Of a stretch of DNA of 64,000 nucleotides, positions 34,360 to 41,498 are shown in pieces. How positions within the stretch are numbered: position 1 is the first letter of the stretch; the number at the start of each line of letters is the position of its first letter. The DNA lies in NCBI GenBank assembly GCA_035533075.1, contig DATLUO010000068.1, positions 1 through 64,000 on the forward strand, in the 5' to 3' direction. A program made the position numbers and the translations under genes. The notes under the pieces are model-generated. The model saw nothing but the letters and a program-made list of their open reading frames with translations. It was not told the origin of the DNA and did not search any database. The stretch is from Pirellulales bacterium. Lineage in GTDB: Bacteria; Planctomycetota; Planctomycetia; Pirellulales; JAICIG01.

Positions 34360-36813
34360 CTAATGGTTGAACAAAAACTCTCGGCTGCTCAACACGCTCC
34401 AGTAAAGGTCTTCCACGACCTGCCGCTTGTCCTGGCCCGGTTCGGCCAACACGCCGAGCACTCGCGACTTCTCGTCGTCGGTCGGCGGCCGCGATAGGGC
34501 GCTGAGATAAAGCTCCTCGATCAACTTGTCGTCCGCCGTGTTGGCGGCCAAAAGCTGCTCGATGCGATTGCCTTTTGCCTGCAGCTTGTCGTTCAGCGAG
34601 TTGCCGTTGGAGATGTGCAACACCTGCACCATCGTCGGCTCGGACGTCCGTTCGCACTCGCATGTGATCACCCGCTCGGGACGTCCGAACGTCCGCAGGA
34701 AATACGAGTTGACGTTCGCGTCGGGCAATTGCATCGCCCGCCAACCGAGCGGATAGTCGCCGAACTGCGTCGGCGCGCCGGTCACCTGCGACATGGCGTC
34801 GAGCAACACCTCGGCCATCAACCGCCGCGGGTAATAGCGAGAGTAAAAGCGGCCATCGGCTTTGTTCTCGGCCAGCGGTTGGCTGCTGCGCTGATAAGTC
34901 TTCGATTGCAGCACCGCCCGCATCAGCGATTTCAGGTCGAAATGATGGTCGACCAGGAACTTCGCCGCCGCGTTCAACAGTTCTTCGTTGCTGGCCGGAT
35001 TCGTGAGCCGCATATCGTCGACCATCTCCACCAGGCCGACGCCGAAAAAGTTCGCCCATACGCGATTGGCGATCGCCCGGCTGAAGTACGGATTGTCGGG
35101 CGAAGTCAGCCAGCGGGCCAGGTGCTGCCGCCGGTCGTCGGGCGAGTCGATGGCCAGCGGCTCCCCGTCGAGCGGAGTCGGCGGCTGCGGTTTGCCGGTG
35201 AGCGGTTGGAGCAGGTCGCCGTCGGTCGCGGCGAAAACGATCGTGTTGCCTTCGCCGGGCGAGGCCTTGAGCTTCACGCGGGCATAAAGGTTCGCCATCG
35301 CGTAATACTGGTTGTTCGTCCATTTCTCCAGCGGATGGTTGTGGCAGCGGGCACAATTCACCGACATGCCCAGGAAGGCCACCGTCGTCGTCTCGGTCAC
35401 GTCCGGAGCGTCCTGGTGCAACACGAAGAAGTTCGTGGCCCCGTTCTCCAGCGTGCTTCCCTTGGCGGTCACCACCTGCCGGGCGAACTCGTCCCACGGA
35501 GTATTCGCCTCGACCTGATTGCGAATCCAGGTGTAGTACGCCCACATCGCCGGCGGACGGAGCTTTTCGCTATTGACCAGCAACAGGTCCGACCATTTGT
35601 AGGCCCAGTAATCGATGAACTCCGGCCGCTGCAAGAGCGACTCGATAAGCTTGTCGCGCTTGTCAGCCGACGCGTCGTTCGAAAAGGCCCGACTTTCCTC
35701 GGCGGTGGGCAGCACGCCGATGGTATCGAGATAGGCCCGCCGCAAAAACTCGCGATCGCCGGCGGGCGGCGAAGGTGGAATACTGAGACTGGCCAGTTTC
35801 GCCAGCACCAACTCGTCGATGAAATTGCGCCGCTCGGCTTTGGCAAACACTTCGGCCGCAACGGGCGTGGGATAGGGCGAGCTGATCGTGGCGGTGACGA
35901 CGCGGCTCAGATACCAGGCGGTGATCGCCCCCTCGCCGTAGCCCATGACCTTGACCTGACCGAGTTCGCCGACCTGGGCCACCGACTCGTTGGTCGACGT
36001 GAACTTCGCCCAGCGGGTGACGTCTTCCGTGTGACCGTCGTTGAAGTGCGCCAGCACGACAAGCTGTTGCTTCATCTCGGGCTTCAGCACCGAGGAGGCG
36101 GGCAAGATTTCCAATCGCACGAGCCGCGGATCGTCAGGCGTGGGCGGCGGCGTGCCGGCGGCGATCCAATCGGCCAGCACGCGATATTCCAGCGAATTGA
36201 CGCGGAACCGCAGGCCGCCTTTGTGCGGCACGGCGCCGGTCGGCTTGGTGAGGATCAGGCTGCGGCCCGGATCGCTGGGCACGATGCGTCGGCCGCGCGC
36301 CTGGCGCGTGATCGTGTTGAAGTCGCCTTCGGGGTCATAGCCACGCAACGAGAGTTTGAAGCCGTTCTTGCCCGCCTGTGCTCCATGGCACGCTCCCGAG
36401 CTACAGCCAGCCTTGGCCAACACGCTTTCGACATGGTTGCGAAAGCTCCAACGGAACGGCTTTTCCATATCGCTGACGGTCACCGCGGCCGTCGCCGACC
36501 GCTCGCCGACTTTGGCGGTGATCGTCGCTTGCCCGTTTCCCATCGGCCGGGCCACGCCGTCGTCGATCGTCACAACCTGCGGATTGCTCGACTCGAACGT
36601 CACACCATCGGCAACTTGCCCGACGAACTGGCCGCCACGAGATTCCTCGACCAGCAGCGCTTGATACGCCTGCGAGCCGGAGAGCTTGACGTTGCCCGGC
36701 AGCAACACCAGCGCCTCGTCCGCGCGTAGGGTGGGCACCGCCCACCAAGAACTGACAATCAATGCGGACATTACCGCCAGTGCTTGGAACGGAACGTTGC
36801 TTAAGATGGGCAT
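34360..36813 (-). CDS. PSCyt / DUF1549 / DUF1553 secreted protein
   Basis: From ATG 36813 the 817-residue protein starts with a signal peptide (FQALAVMSALIVSSWWAVPTLRA). A bacterial Ig-like (Big_2) domain follows (VTFESSNPQVVTIDD ... GQATITAKVG). Next come a cytochrome-like segment with CSSGACHG and a second Big_2-like stretch. The DUF1549 domain carries the haem-type motif CARCHNHPLEKW, and the DUF1553 domain reaches the C-terminus (YYPRRLMAEVLLDAMSQVTG). The set is a planctomycete hallmark of unknown role, probably in surface electron transfer or glycan use. It lies between the DUF1501 and WD40 genes. Confidence 0.9.
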   Translation of the reverse strand: MPILSNVPFQALAVMSALIVSSWWAVPTLRADEALVLLPGNVKLSGSQAYQALLVEESRGGQFVGQVADGVTFESSNPQVVTIDDGVARPMGNGQATITAKVGERSATAAVTVSDMEKPFRWSFRNHVESVLAKAGCSSGACHGAQAGKNGFKLSLRGYDPEGDFNTITRQARGRRIVPSDPGRSLILTKPTGAVPHKGGLRFRVNSLEYRVLADWIAAGTPPPTPDDPRLVRLEILPASSVLKPEMKQQLVVLAHFNDGHTEDVTRWAKFTSTNESVAQVGELGQVKVMGYGEGAITAWYLSRVVTATISSPYPTPVAAEVFAKAERRNFIDELVLAKLASLSIPPSPPAGDREFLRRAYLDTIGVLPTAEESRAFSNDASADKRDKLIESLLQRPEFIDYWAYKWSDLLLVNSEKLRPPAMWAYYTWIRNQVEANTPWDEFARQVVTAKGSTLENGATNFFVLHQDAPDVTETTTVAFLGMSVNCARCHNHPLEKWTNNQYYAMANLYARVKLKASPGEGNTIVFAATDGDLLQPLTGKPQPPTPLDGEPLAIDSPDDRRQHLARWLTSPDNPYFSRAIANRVWANFFGVGLVEMVDDMRLTNPASNEELLNAAAKFLVDHHFDLKSLMRAVLQSKTYQRSSQPLAENKADGRFYSRYYPRRLMAEVLLDAMSQVTGAPTQFGDYPLGWRAMQLPDANVNSYFLRTFGRPERVITCECERTSEPTMVQVLHISNGNSLNDKLQAKGNRIEQLLAANTADDKLIEELYLSALSRPPTDDEKSRVLGVLAEPGQDKRQVVEDLYWSVLSSREFLFNH

Positions 36814-36835
36814 TGTGTCGATTCTCGCCCCTGGT

Positions 36836-37147
36836 TCACGAAACCACTGTGCCGTTCTCCTCATGAAGTTCCCTCAACTGTTCCCAAAACGAAACCTCGG
36901 ACTTGATCTCTTGCTCGTGCTTCGACCGTCTCGGGTACTTGTCGCCGTGACAGATCCAACACTGCGGATTGCCGCAGTCATAAGCGTCCGTTTTGCGAAA
37001 ACGGCCAACCTGTTCGTCGCATTCACATTCAACAACGTAAGCCGACACCCCGACGCGGTTGCGGTATTGGTTGCTTTCGACGTGGATGCGACGATGCTTC
37101 TTCCATTCACGATAAGCGACCTTGCGGTCTTCGTGCCAACGCTTCAT
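36836..37147 (-). CDS. Small cysteine-rich (zinc-ribbon-like) protein
   Basis: The ATG at 37147 is preceded by GGAGG at a 5-base spacing, which decides the start. The 103-residue protein has a basic N-terminus (KRWHEDRKVAYREWKKHRR), a VECECDEQVG pair of cysteines, and CGNPQCWICHGDKYPRR, a cysteine cluster that could bind zinc. Similar CGNPxCxxC proteins are frequent in phage and accessory DNA. It ends 22 bp before the DUF1549 gene start. Confidence 0.6.
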   Translation of the reverse strand: MKRWHEDRKVAYREWKKHRRIHVESNQYRNRVGVSAYVVECECDEQVGRFRKTDAYDCGNPQCWICHGDKYPRRSKHEQEIKSEVSFWEQLRELHEENGTVVS

Positions 37148-37284
37148 CAGGACCTCCGTAATGAACAAAGGGCAACAGCCTGATGAAGCCGGTGTGGATA
37201 GAAAGTGTCATGTTCTCCTCCATTATTTAGCTTTGCGTCTCATGGCCTTTGGCGAGAAGCATCTTGGCAAACTGGACCTTAAGG

Positions 37285-37977
37285 TCATTGAACTGGCCCC
37301 TTGGCTGTGGTTCGCGCAGCGAATACTGATGACGCAGAACTTTCGACACGGCACACCTCGCCGCAGTCCATCCGCAAGTGCATACCGTGCCGCTGCGCTA
37401 GAGGCGACGTAAGGTGATAGAACGCGAACGGGTTGAAATTTGGCTCAGGGTCTGAAGCCCGATCGTGGCGTTGCAATGCAGCTAAATCCTCGTTCAGCCT
37501 CTTCTTCCATTCGTCCGCCGTCAGAGCGGTTTGCCGCTCCCACGCCGCACGGATCGCGTTGACGTCCCACGCCGGGTGCCGGTGAATGGGAATGATCCAG
37601 CCTTCGAGCACCACCGGCTCGCCGAAGTAATAGTTCCAGGCGACCTCGATGGCCGAGTCAAGCGAATCAGTGGGATGCCGCACAGCGTAGGGGTTGATGC
37701 CACCAAAGATTGCCGGTGGATCGTTGCGAAACTGCCATTGCCCATCAACGTTCTCGACAAAGCTTGGATCGGCGATCAAGACGTCCTCTCCCTGGCGCCC
37801 ATCGCATGGGTAGCAAATGACGTTGATTTGCTGCCCGTTGACGGAAATGCTTTCCGCCTTCGTGTCGTTCGAAAGGTGCCCCAGGAAGAGCAGTGTTTCC
37901 TGCAAAACCAGAGCAAACATTCCGACGTCGCGGAACATTTTTTCGGCGTCTTCAAGCGTCGAGACTGCGGTTGCCAT
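37285..37977 (-). CDS. Candidate immunity or partner protein of the papain-like domain
   Basis: A 230-residue soluble protein starting 12 bp after the peptidase-like gene. It has a helical N-terminus (MATAVSTLEDAEKMFRDVGM) and an alpha/beta centre (ISVNGQQINVICYPCDG; GWIIPIHRHPAWDVNAIRA). No family is recognised. Tight spacing after a toxin-like domain suggests an immunity role; this is inference. Confidence 0.5.
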   Translation of the reverse strand: MATAVSTLEDAEKMFRDVGMFALVLQETLLFLGHLSNDTKAESISVNGQQINVICYPCDGRQGEDVLIADPSFVENVDGQWQFRNDPPAIFGGINPYAVRHPTDSLDSAIEVAWNYYFGEPVVLEGWIIPIHRHPAWDVNAIRAAWERQTALTADEWKKRLNEDLAALQRHDRASDPEPNFNPFAFYHLTSPLAQRHGMHLRMDCGEVCRVESSASSVFAARTTAKGPVQ

Positions 37978-37989
37978 TTTTGTTATGCC

Positions 37990-38490
37990 CTATTTTGCCA
38001 AGGTCACGATCGCGCCAACCCTCATGACGGCGGAACCGGCCGCCTCAGCAAACTCTTCCCAAGGCGGCACGTGCCGCGTTCCCGTGGCTGGGTCGCGCAG
38101 CGACACAACGAACTCTCCGCTGCCACGTATTCGCTGAAAAACTTTGTCCACCACGACCGCATGCCCTAGGCCGTCCGCATCCAAAAAAACGGGTACAATT
38201 GCCGGGTGCCGCGGACCCACCTCGTCAACCATCGCCATCAAAAACGCCTGCTCGGCGAACTGGGGCACCGGATTGGTCAAACCATTAGCGTAGGTCTCCC
38301 TCACTGAAAAACCTAGCCGAATCGCCGCACCGATGGTCATCGACGCGTCGTCGAGAGTCATCTTAATCCGTCCAATAGTAAGGCCTTTGCTTGCGACGCT
38401 CAACTCGCTCAAGGCGGAACTCAGCATCTCGGCGGCCTTTCCCTCAATTCTAACATTCTTGGCCCGCAGCACCATTTCGGCGCATGCCAC
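37990..38490 (-). CDS. Papain/C39-like cysteine peptidase domain, start unclear
   Basis: The frame is open from the DUF1501 stop at 38572. Read from there it carries NSCGVACAEMVLRA with a catalytic-type Cys, GHAVVVDKV with the His, and VVSLRDPATG with the Asp, the order of papain/C39-like peptidases including papain-fold toxins. The only normal start is GTG 38490, which lies after the first cysteine and would remove it. No ATG, GTG or TTG is seen between 38490 and 38571. So this is either an orphan toxin tip, a CTG-started gene, or a reading that depends on the DUF1501 stop. Confidence 0.5.
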   Translation of the reverse strand: MACAEMVLRAKNVRIEGKAAEMLSSALSELSVASKGLTIGRIKMTLDDASMTIGAAIRLGFSVRETYANGLTNPVPQFAEQAFLMAMVDEVGPRHPAIVPVFLDADGLGHAVVVDKVFQRIRGSGEFVVSLRDPATGTRHVPPWEEFAEAAGSAVMRVGAIVTLAK

Positions 38491-38571
38491 CCCACAACTG
38501 TTTCCGGTGGGCTGCTTGCTTGACCGTGGATGGCGAACGGGCCAGCGCGCCAGAAAAGACTTGGGCCGTCG

Positions 38572-39948
38572 TTAGAACAACTCCTTGATTTCATGCTTGC
38601 CGAAATCGACCAGCGGGAAGGGCCGCGACTGCGGGCCGGGAAGCTTGGTTTCCAGGTCGAGACCGAGGCTGCGATAGATCGTGGCGACGATCTCGGCCGG
38701 CTCGACGGGCCGCTCGGCCGGCACGCCGCCGATCGGATCGCTGCGGCCCACCACCCGCCCGCCTTGCACGCCGCCGCCCGCGAAATAGCAGGTCCAAACC
38801 TGCGGCCAGTGGTCGCGGCCGCCCGCTGGGTTCACGCGCGGCGTGCGGCCGAACTCCGCCAGATTGCAAACCAGCGTATTGCCCAGCATGCCGCGCGCCG
38901 TCAGGTCTTCCAGCAAGGCGGAGTATGCCTGGTCGTACATCGGGGCCACGATGTCGCGCATGCCTTCGATCGACGTGAAGGGCTTCGAGCCGTGAATGTC
39001 CCAGGTGATTTCGTCGAACACCGTGATGAACGTGTTGACGGTCACGAACCGCACGCCGGCCTCGATCAGCCGCCGAGCCAACAGGCAGCTTTGACCGAAC
39101 CGCGTCATGCCGTAACGCTCGCGCACCTGTGGCGGCTCCTTCGAGAGATCGAAGGCCTCACGGGCCTGCGTGCTGGTCATCAAGCGGAAGGCCGCCTGAA
39201 AATTGCTGTCGAGAAGCTGGGCGCTGTCGCTGGCTTCGAAGTTTTTGACCTGATCGTCGACGATGCTCCGCAAGCGGCGGCGGCGATCGAGCCGGGCCTC
39301 GCCGATCTGTGCCGGCGGCAGCAGGTCGGGCACCTTGAAGTTCGGCTGCGAAGGATCGGCCATCAGGGCGAACGGGTCGTGCGCCTTGCCCAGAAAGCCG
39401 GCGTCTTGCCCGTGCGGCATGTTGCCACCGGTGCGGCCCATCGGTTCGGGCAAAATCACATGCGCCGGCAGGTCGCTTTTGCGTCCGCGGAGATAGCTGA
39501 GCACGCAACCGGCGTGCGGCGTGTTGATGCCGCCGGTAAACAGCCGGCCGGTCTGCATCATCTGGTGGCCGGTGTCGTGAACGGCGGCGGCGGTGTGGAA
39601 GCAGCTTCGCACCAGCGAGAACTTGTCGGCATGCTGGGCCATCCGCGGAAAGATTTCCGTGATCTCGATGGCCGGCGCGTTGGTCTTGATCGGTTTGAAG
39701 GGACCGCGAATTTCGGCCGGTGCGTCGGGCTTCGGATCCCAGGTGTCGATCTGGCTCGGAGCGCCGAGGTTGAAGATCATGATTACCGAGCGGTCGTCGT
39801 GGCCCGGCGCCACCTTGCCCTGGGCCTCGGCGGCCACCAGGTCGGCCAGCGACAGTCCGAGGGCGCCCAGCGTGCCCGCTTGCAGAAAGTCGCGGCGCGT
39901 CAGGCCGTCGCAGGTCTGTGTGGATCCCTTGCCGGTGAGTTGGAGCAT
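38572..39948 (-). CDS. DUF1501 protein, Tat-exported
   Basis: A 458-residue DUF1501 (sulfatase-fold-like) protein. The N-terminus has a twin-arginine type signal (TRRDFLQAGTLGALGLSLAD, RR at 18-19). Family features include VIMIFNLGAPSQIDTWDPKP, EIFPRMAQHADKFSLVRS, NTLVCNLAEFGRTPRVN and GRDHWPQVWTCYFAGGGVQG. The usual partners, a DUF1549/1553 protein and a WD40 protein, lie downstream on the same strand but are separated by an insert of small genes. Confidence 0.9.
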   Translation of the reverse strand: MLQLTGKGSTQTCDGLTRRDFLQAGTLGALGLSLADLVAAEAQGKVAPGHDDRSVIMIFNLGAPSQIDTWDPKPDAPAEIRGPFKPIKTNAPAIEITEIFPRMAQHADKFSLVRSCFHTAAAVHDTGHQMMQTGRLFTGGINTPHAGCVLSYLRGRKSDLPAHVILPEPMGRTGGNMPHGQDAGFLGKAHDPFALMADPSQPNFKVPDLLPPAQIGEARLDRRRRLRSIVDDQVKNFEASDSAQLLDSNFQAAFRLMTSTQAREAFDLSKEPPQVRERYGMTRFGQSCLLARRLIEAGVRFVTVNTFITVFDEITWDIHGSKPFTSIEGMRDIVAPMYDQAYSALLEDLTARGMLGNTLVCNLAEFGRTPRVNPAGGRDHWPQVWTCYFAGGGVQGGRVVGRSDPIGGVPAERPVEPAEIVATIYRSLGLDLETKLPGPQSRPFPLVDFGKHEIKELF

Positions 39949-39997
39949 GCGGTGAACCTCCGTTTTTTGGCCGGTCGCCGGTGCCGGGCGACCTCAG

Positions 39998-40050
39998 AGA
40001 TTGATGCTAGCAGCGGCGGGACGTAAGATCAACGGTGCGGGAGGGTTGCG
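39998..40050. repeat. Left copy of a ~51-bp direct repeat
   Basis: AGATTGATGCTAGCAGCGGC and following bases recur at 40922-40972, with 48 of the first 51 bases identical and in the same orientation. It lies 50 bp upstream of the DUF1501 start. Confidence 0.9.
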
Positions 40051-40061
40051 AGTTTGGTGGG

Positions 40062-40197
40062 GTAAAGCTTCGCCGAACTCGGTACGCGGACCCCGTACAC
40101 CAACCCGAAGCGCCAGCGAGGAACGTGAAAAGGCGGCAAAACCTCGCTTGCGCTTCGGGTTAGTGTGAAAATGGGAACGGGTTCGGCGAAGCTTTAC
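40062..40197. repeat. Nested inverted repeat (CCCGAAGCG family)
   Basis: Outer arms are a perfect 17-bp inverted pair (GTAAAGCTTCGCCGAAC at 40062-40078; complement at 40181-40197). Inner arms, AACCCGAAGCGCCAGCGAGG at 40102-40121 and its complement at 40142-40161, differ at one base. The element can form a long cruciform. No coding function is seen. Confidence 0.9.
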
Positions 40198-40232
40198 TTG
40201 GTGGGGGGGCGCGGTTTTCAGAGAGACGGTCC

Positions 40233-40481
40233 ATGGTCCGACTAACGATTGATCTGCCCGAAGGGGCACTTGCCGGCTTGGGCAAAGAGCCAACGGCCTT
40301 TGCGGCGGAGATGCGCCTGACGGCGGCGGTGAAATGGTACGAGATTCGATTGATTTCTCAAGGTCGTGCTGCCGAAATCGCCGGCCTCTCGCGTCGCGAG
40401 TTCCTGGACCAGCTCGCGCGGTTTAATGTCTCGCCATTTCAGTATGGAGCCGAGGAAATCGTCGCGGAGTCGCGCGGGTGA
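40233..40481 (+). CDS. UPF0175 family antitoxin-like protein
   Basis: An 82-residue UPF0175 protein (MVRLTIDLPEGALAGL; EMRLTAAVKWYEIRLISQGR; AAEIAGLSRREFLDQLARFN, a helix-turn-helix-like segment). The family normally precedes a DUF3368 PIN-domain toxin. The first residues of one follow immediately, overlapping the stop as GTGA. Confidence 0.85.
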   Translation: MVRLTIDLPEGALAGLGKEPTAFAAEMRLTAAVKWYEIRLISQGRAAEIAGLSRREFLDQLARFNVSPFQYGAEEIVAESRG

Positions 40482-40558
40482 GCGAGATCTGGATTGTCAA
40501 TGCATCGCCGTTGATCGTGTTGGCCGCGGCAACTGGGCGTCGACCAGGAACCTCATGA
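40478..40558 (+). pseudogene. 5' remnant of a DUF3368 PIN-domain toxin
   Basis: From GTG 40478 only the first ~16 residues remain (VSEIWIVNASPLIVLA), a typical DUF3368/PIN start. The reading then enters the antisense of another toxin gene and stops at 40558. The coding remnant ends near 40524, where it meets the DUF5615 remnant. Confidence 0.75.
40497..40556 (-). pseudogene. 5' remnant of a DUF5615 PIN-like toxin
   Basis: The ATG at 40556 overlaps the DUF433 stop (ATGA). MRFLVDAQLPR is the standard DUF5615 beginning. After these 11 residues (to about 40524) the frame continues antisense to the DUF3368 remnant and stops at 40497. The remainder of the toxin is gone. Confidence 0.75.
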
Positions 40559-40786
40559 GTCGACGCGCTGCAACCGCTTGGTTTGCGCGAGCCTGGCCGC
40601 AAAGGCCAGAACCGCAAGGAGATCGTCGCGCTCAAGATCGGGGTAATCGCTCAGCAGTTCCTCGAACGTCATCCCAGAGCTAAGCAGCTCCAAGAGCATT
40701 TCGACCGCATATCGCAGTCCGCGGACGCACGGCTTGCCATGGCAAACGGCCGGATCGAGCGTGATTCGTGAGAGCAACGTATTCAT
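40553..40786 (-). CDS. DUF433 family antitoxin-like protein
   Basis: From the ATG at 40786 the 77-residue product (MNTLLSRITLDPAVCHGKPC; VEMLLELLSSGMTFEELLSD; YPDLERDDLLAVLAFAA) is a complete DUF433 protein. It normally precedes a DUF5615 toxin (VapBC45-like). Longer readings to 40921 lack family similarity. Confidence 0.85.
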   Translation of the reverse strand: MNTLLSRITLDPAVCHGKPCVRGLRYAVEMLLELLSSGMTFEELLSDYPDLERDDLLAVLAFAARLAQTKRLQRVDS

Positions 40787-40921
40787 GGCGATTTCCCATT
40801 CAGTCGAGCTAAGGTTATTCGATCCGGCGATCGCCGCGCCGAGCAGCGGTCCTCCGCCGAGGCGACTTACAGCCTGCGATGTACCTCGAAAAAACGGGGC
40901 AGCGCGCGGGTATAGCCACAA

Positions 40922-40972
40922 AGATTGATGCTAGCGGCGGCGGGACGTAAGATCAACGGTGAGGGAGAGTTG
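40922..40972. repeat. Right copy of the ~51-bp direct repeat
   Basis: Matches 39998-40050 at 48 of 51 bases, same orientation. Together they bracket the collapsed toxin-antitoxin region. It lies 29 bp upstream of the next gene start. Confidence 0.9.
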
Positions 40973-41000
40973 GGGGCGCTTCAATAGGAATGAGGCGGAT

Positions 41001-41498
41001 ATGTCTGTCGCTGCTCAACCCAATCCTAACTCCTCGTCCAAAACAGGCCTGCTGTCGCCGGGCGCAGGGCTGCTATCGATCGCCCTTGGCTGGTCGCTGG
41101 TAGTCGCCTTCGTGGGCGGACTGGCGTGCGGCTGGTGCATCAGCCATTTCGGCGAATTCGGCGCCCTGTCGCTGGCCGCCTGCGGCGCTCTGGCCGGCTA
41201 CGTGTCGCACAAGATCACGCGGGGGCCAAGCAAAATCGCCGGCGTCAGCCAGGTGATCGGCACCTGCCTGGCATTCTTCATCGCCGAGACATGCTGGCTA
41301 CACTGGAACACACGCAACGGCGAGCCAGACTGGTGGGCGGCGATCGGCGTTTGGCCGCTCTTTATTCGCGAATATCAACTGTCGGCCTTGATCGCTTCCG
41401 CCTGCACCGCTTATGGCGCTTGGTGCGCCTATGGTTACGCGACCAGCCTAGACTCTCGGCCAACACAACCCACGGCATCCACCACCCCATTGCCATGA
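41001..41498 (+). CDS. Multi-helix membrane protein preceding DUF1501
   Basis: From ATG 41001 the 165-residue protein has about four membrane helices (GLLSIALGWSLVVAFVGGLA; FGALSLAACGALAGYVS; VIGTCLAFFIAETCWL; LSALIASACTAYGAWCAYGY). The final stop overlaps the start of the DUF1501 gene (ATGA), so the two are coupled. The family is not recognised. Confidence 0.65.
   Translation: MSVAAQPNPNSSSKTGLLSPGAGLLSIALGWSLVVAFVGGLACGWCISHFGEFGALSLAACGALAGYVSHKITRGPSKIAGVSQVIGTCLAFFIAETCWLHWNTRNGEPDWWAAIGVWPLFIREYQLSALIASACTAYGAWCAYGYATSLDSRPTQPTASTTPLP

Noticed and set aside
34615-36729. 704-codon plus-strand frame
   Set aside because: Antisense of the DUF1549/1553 gene; composition typical of a shadow frame.
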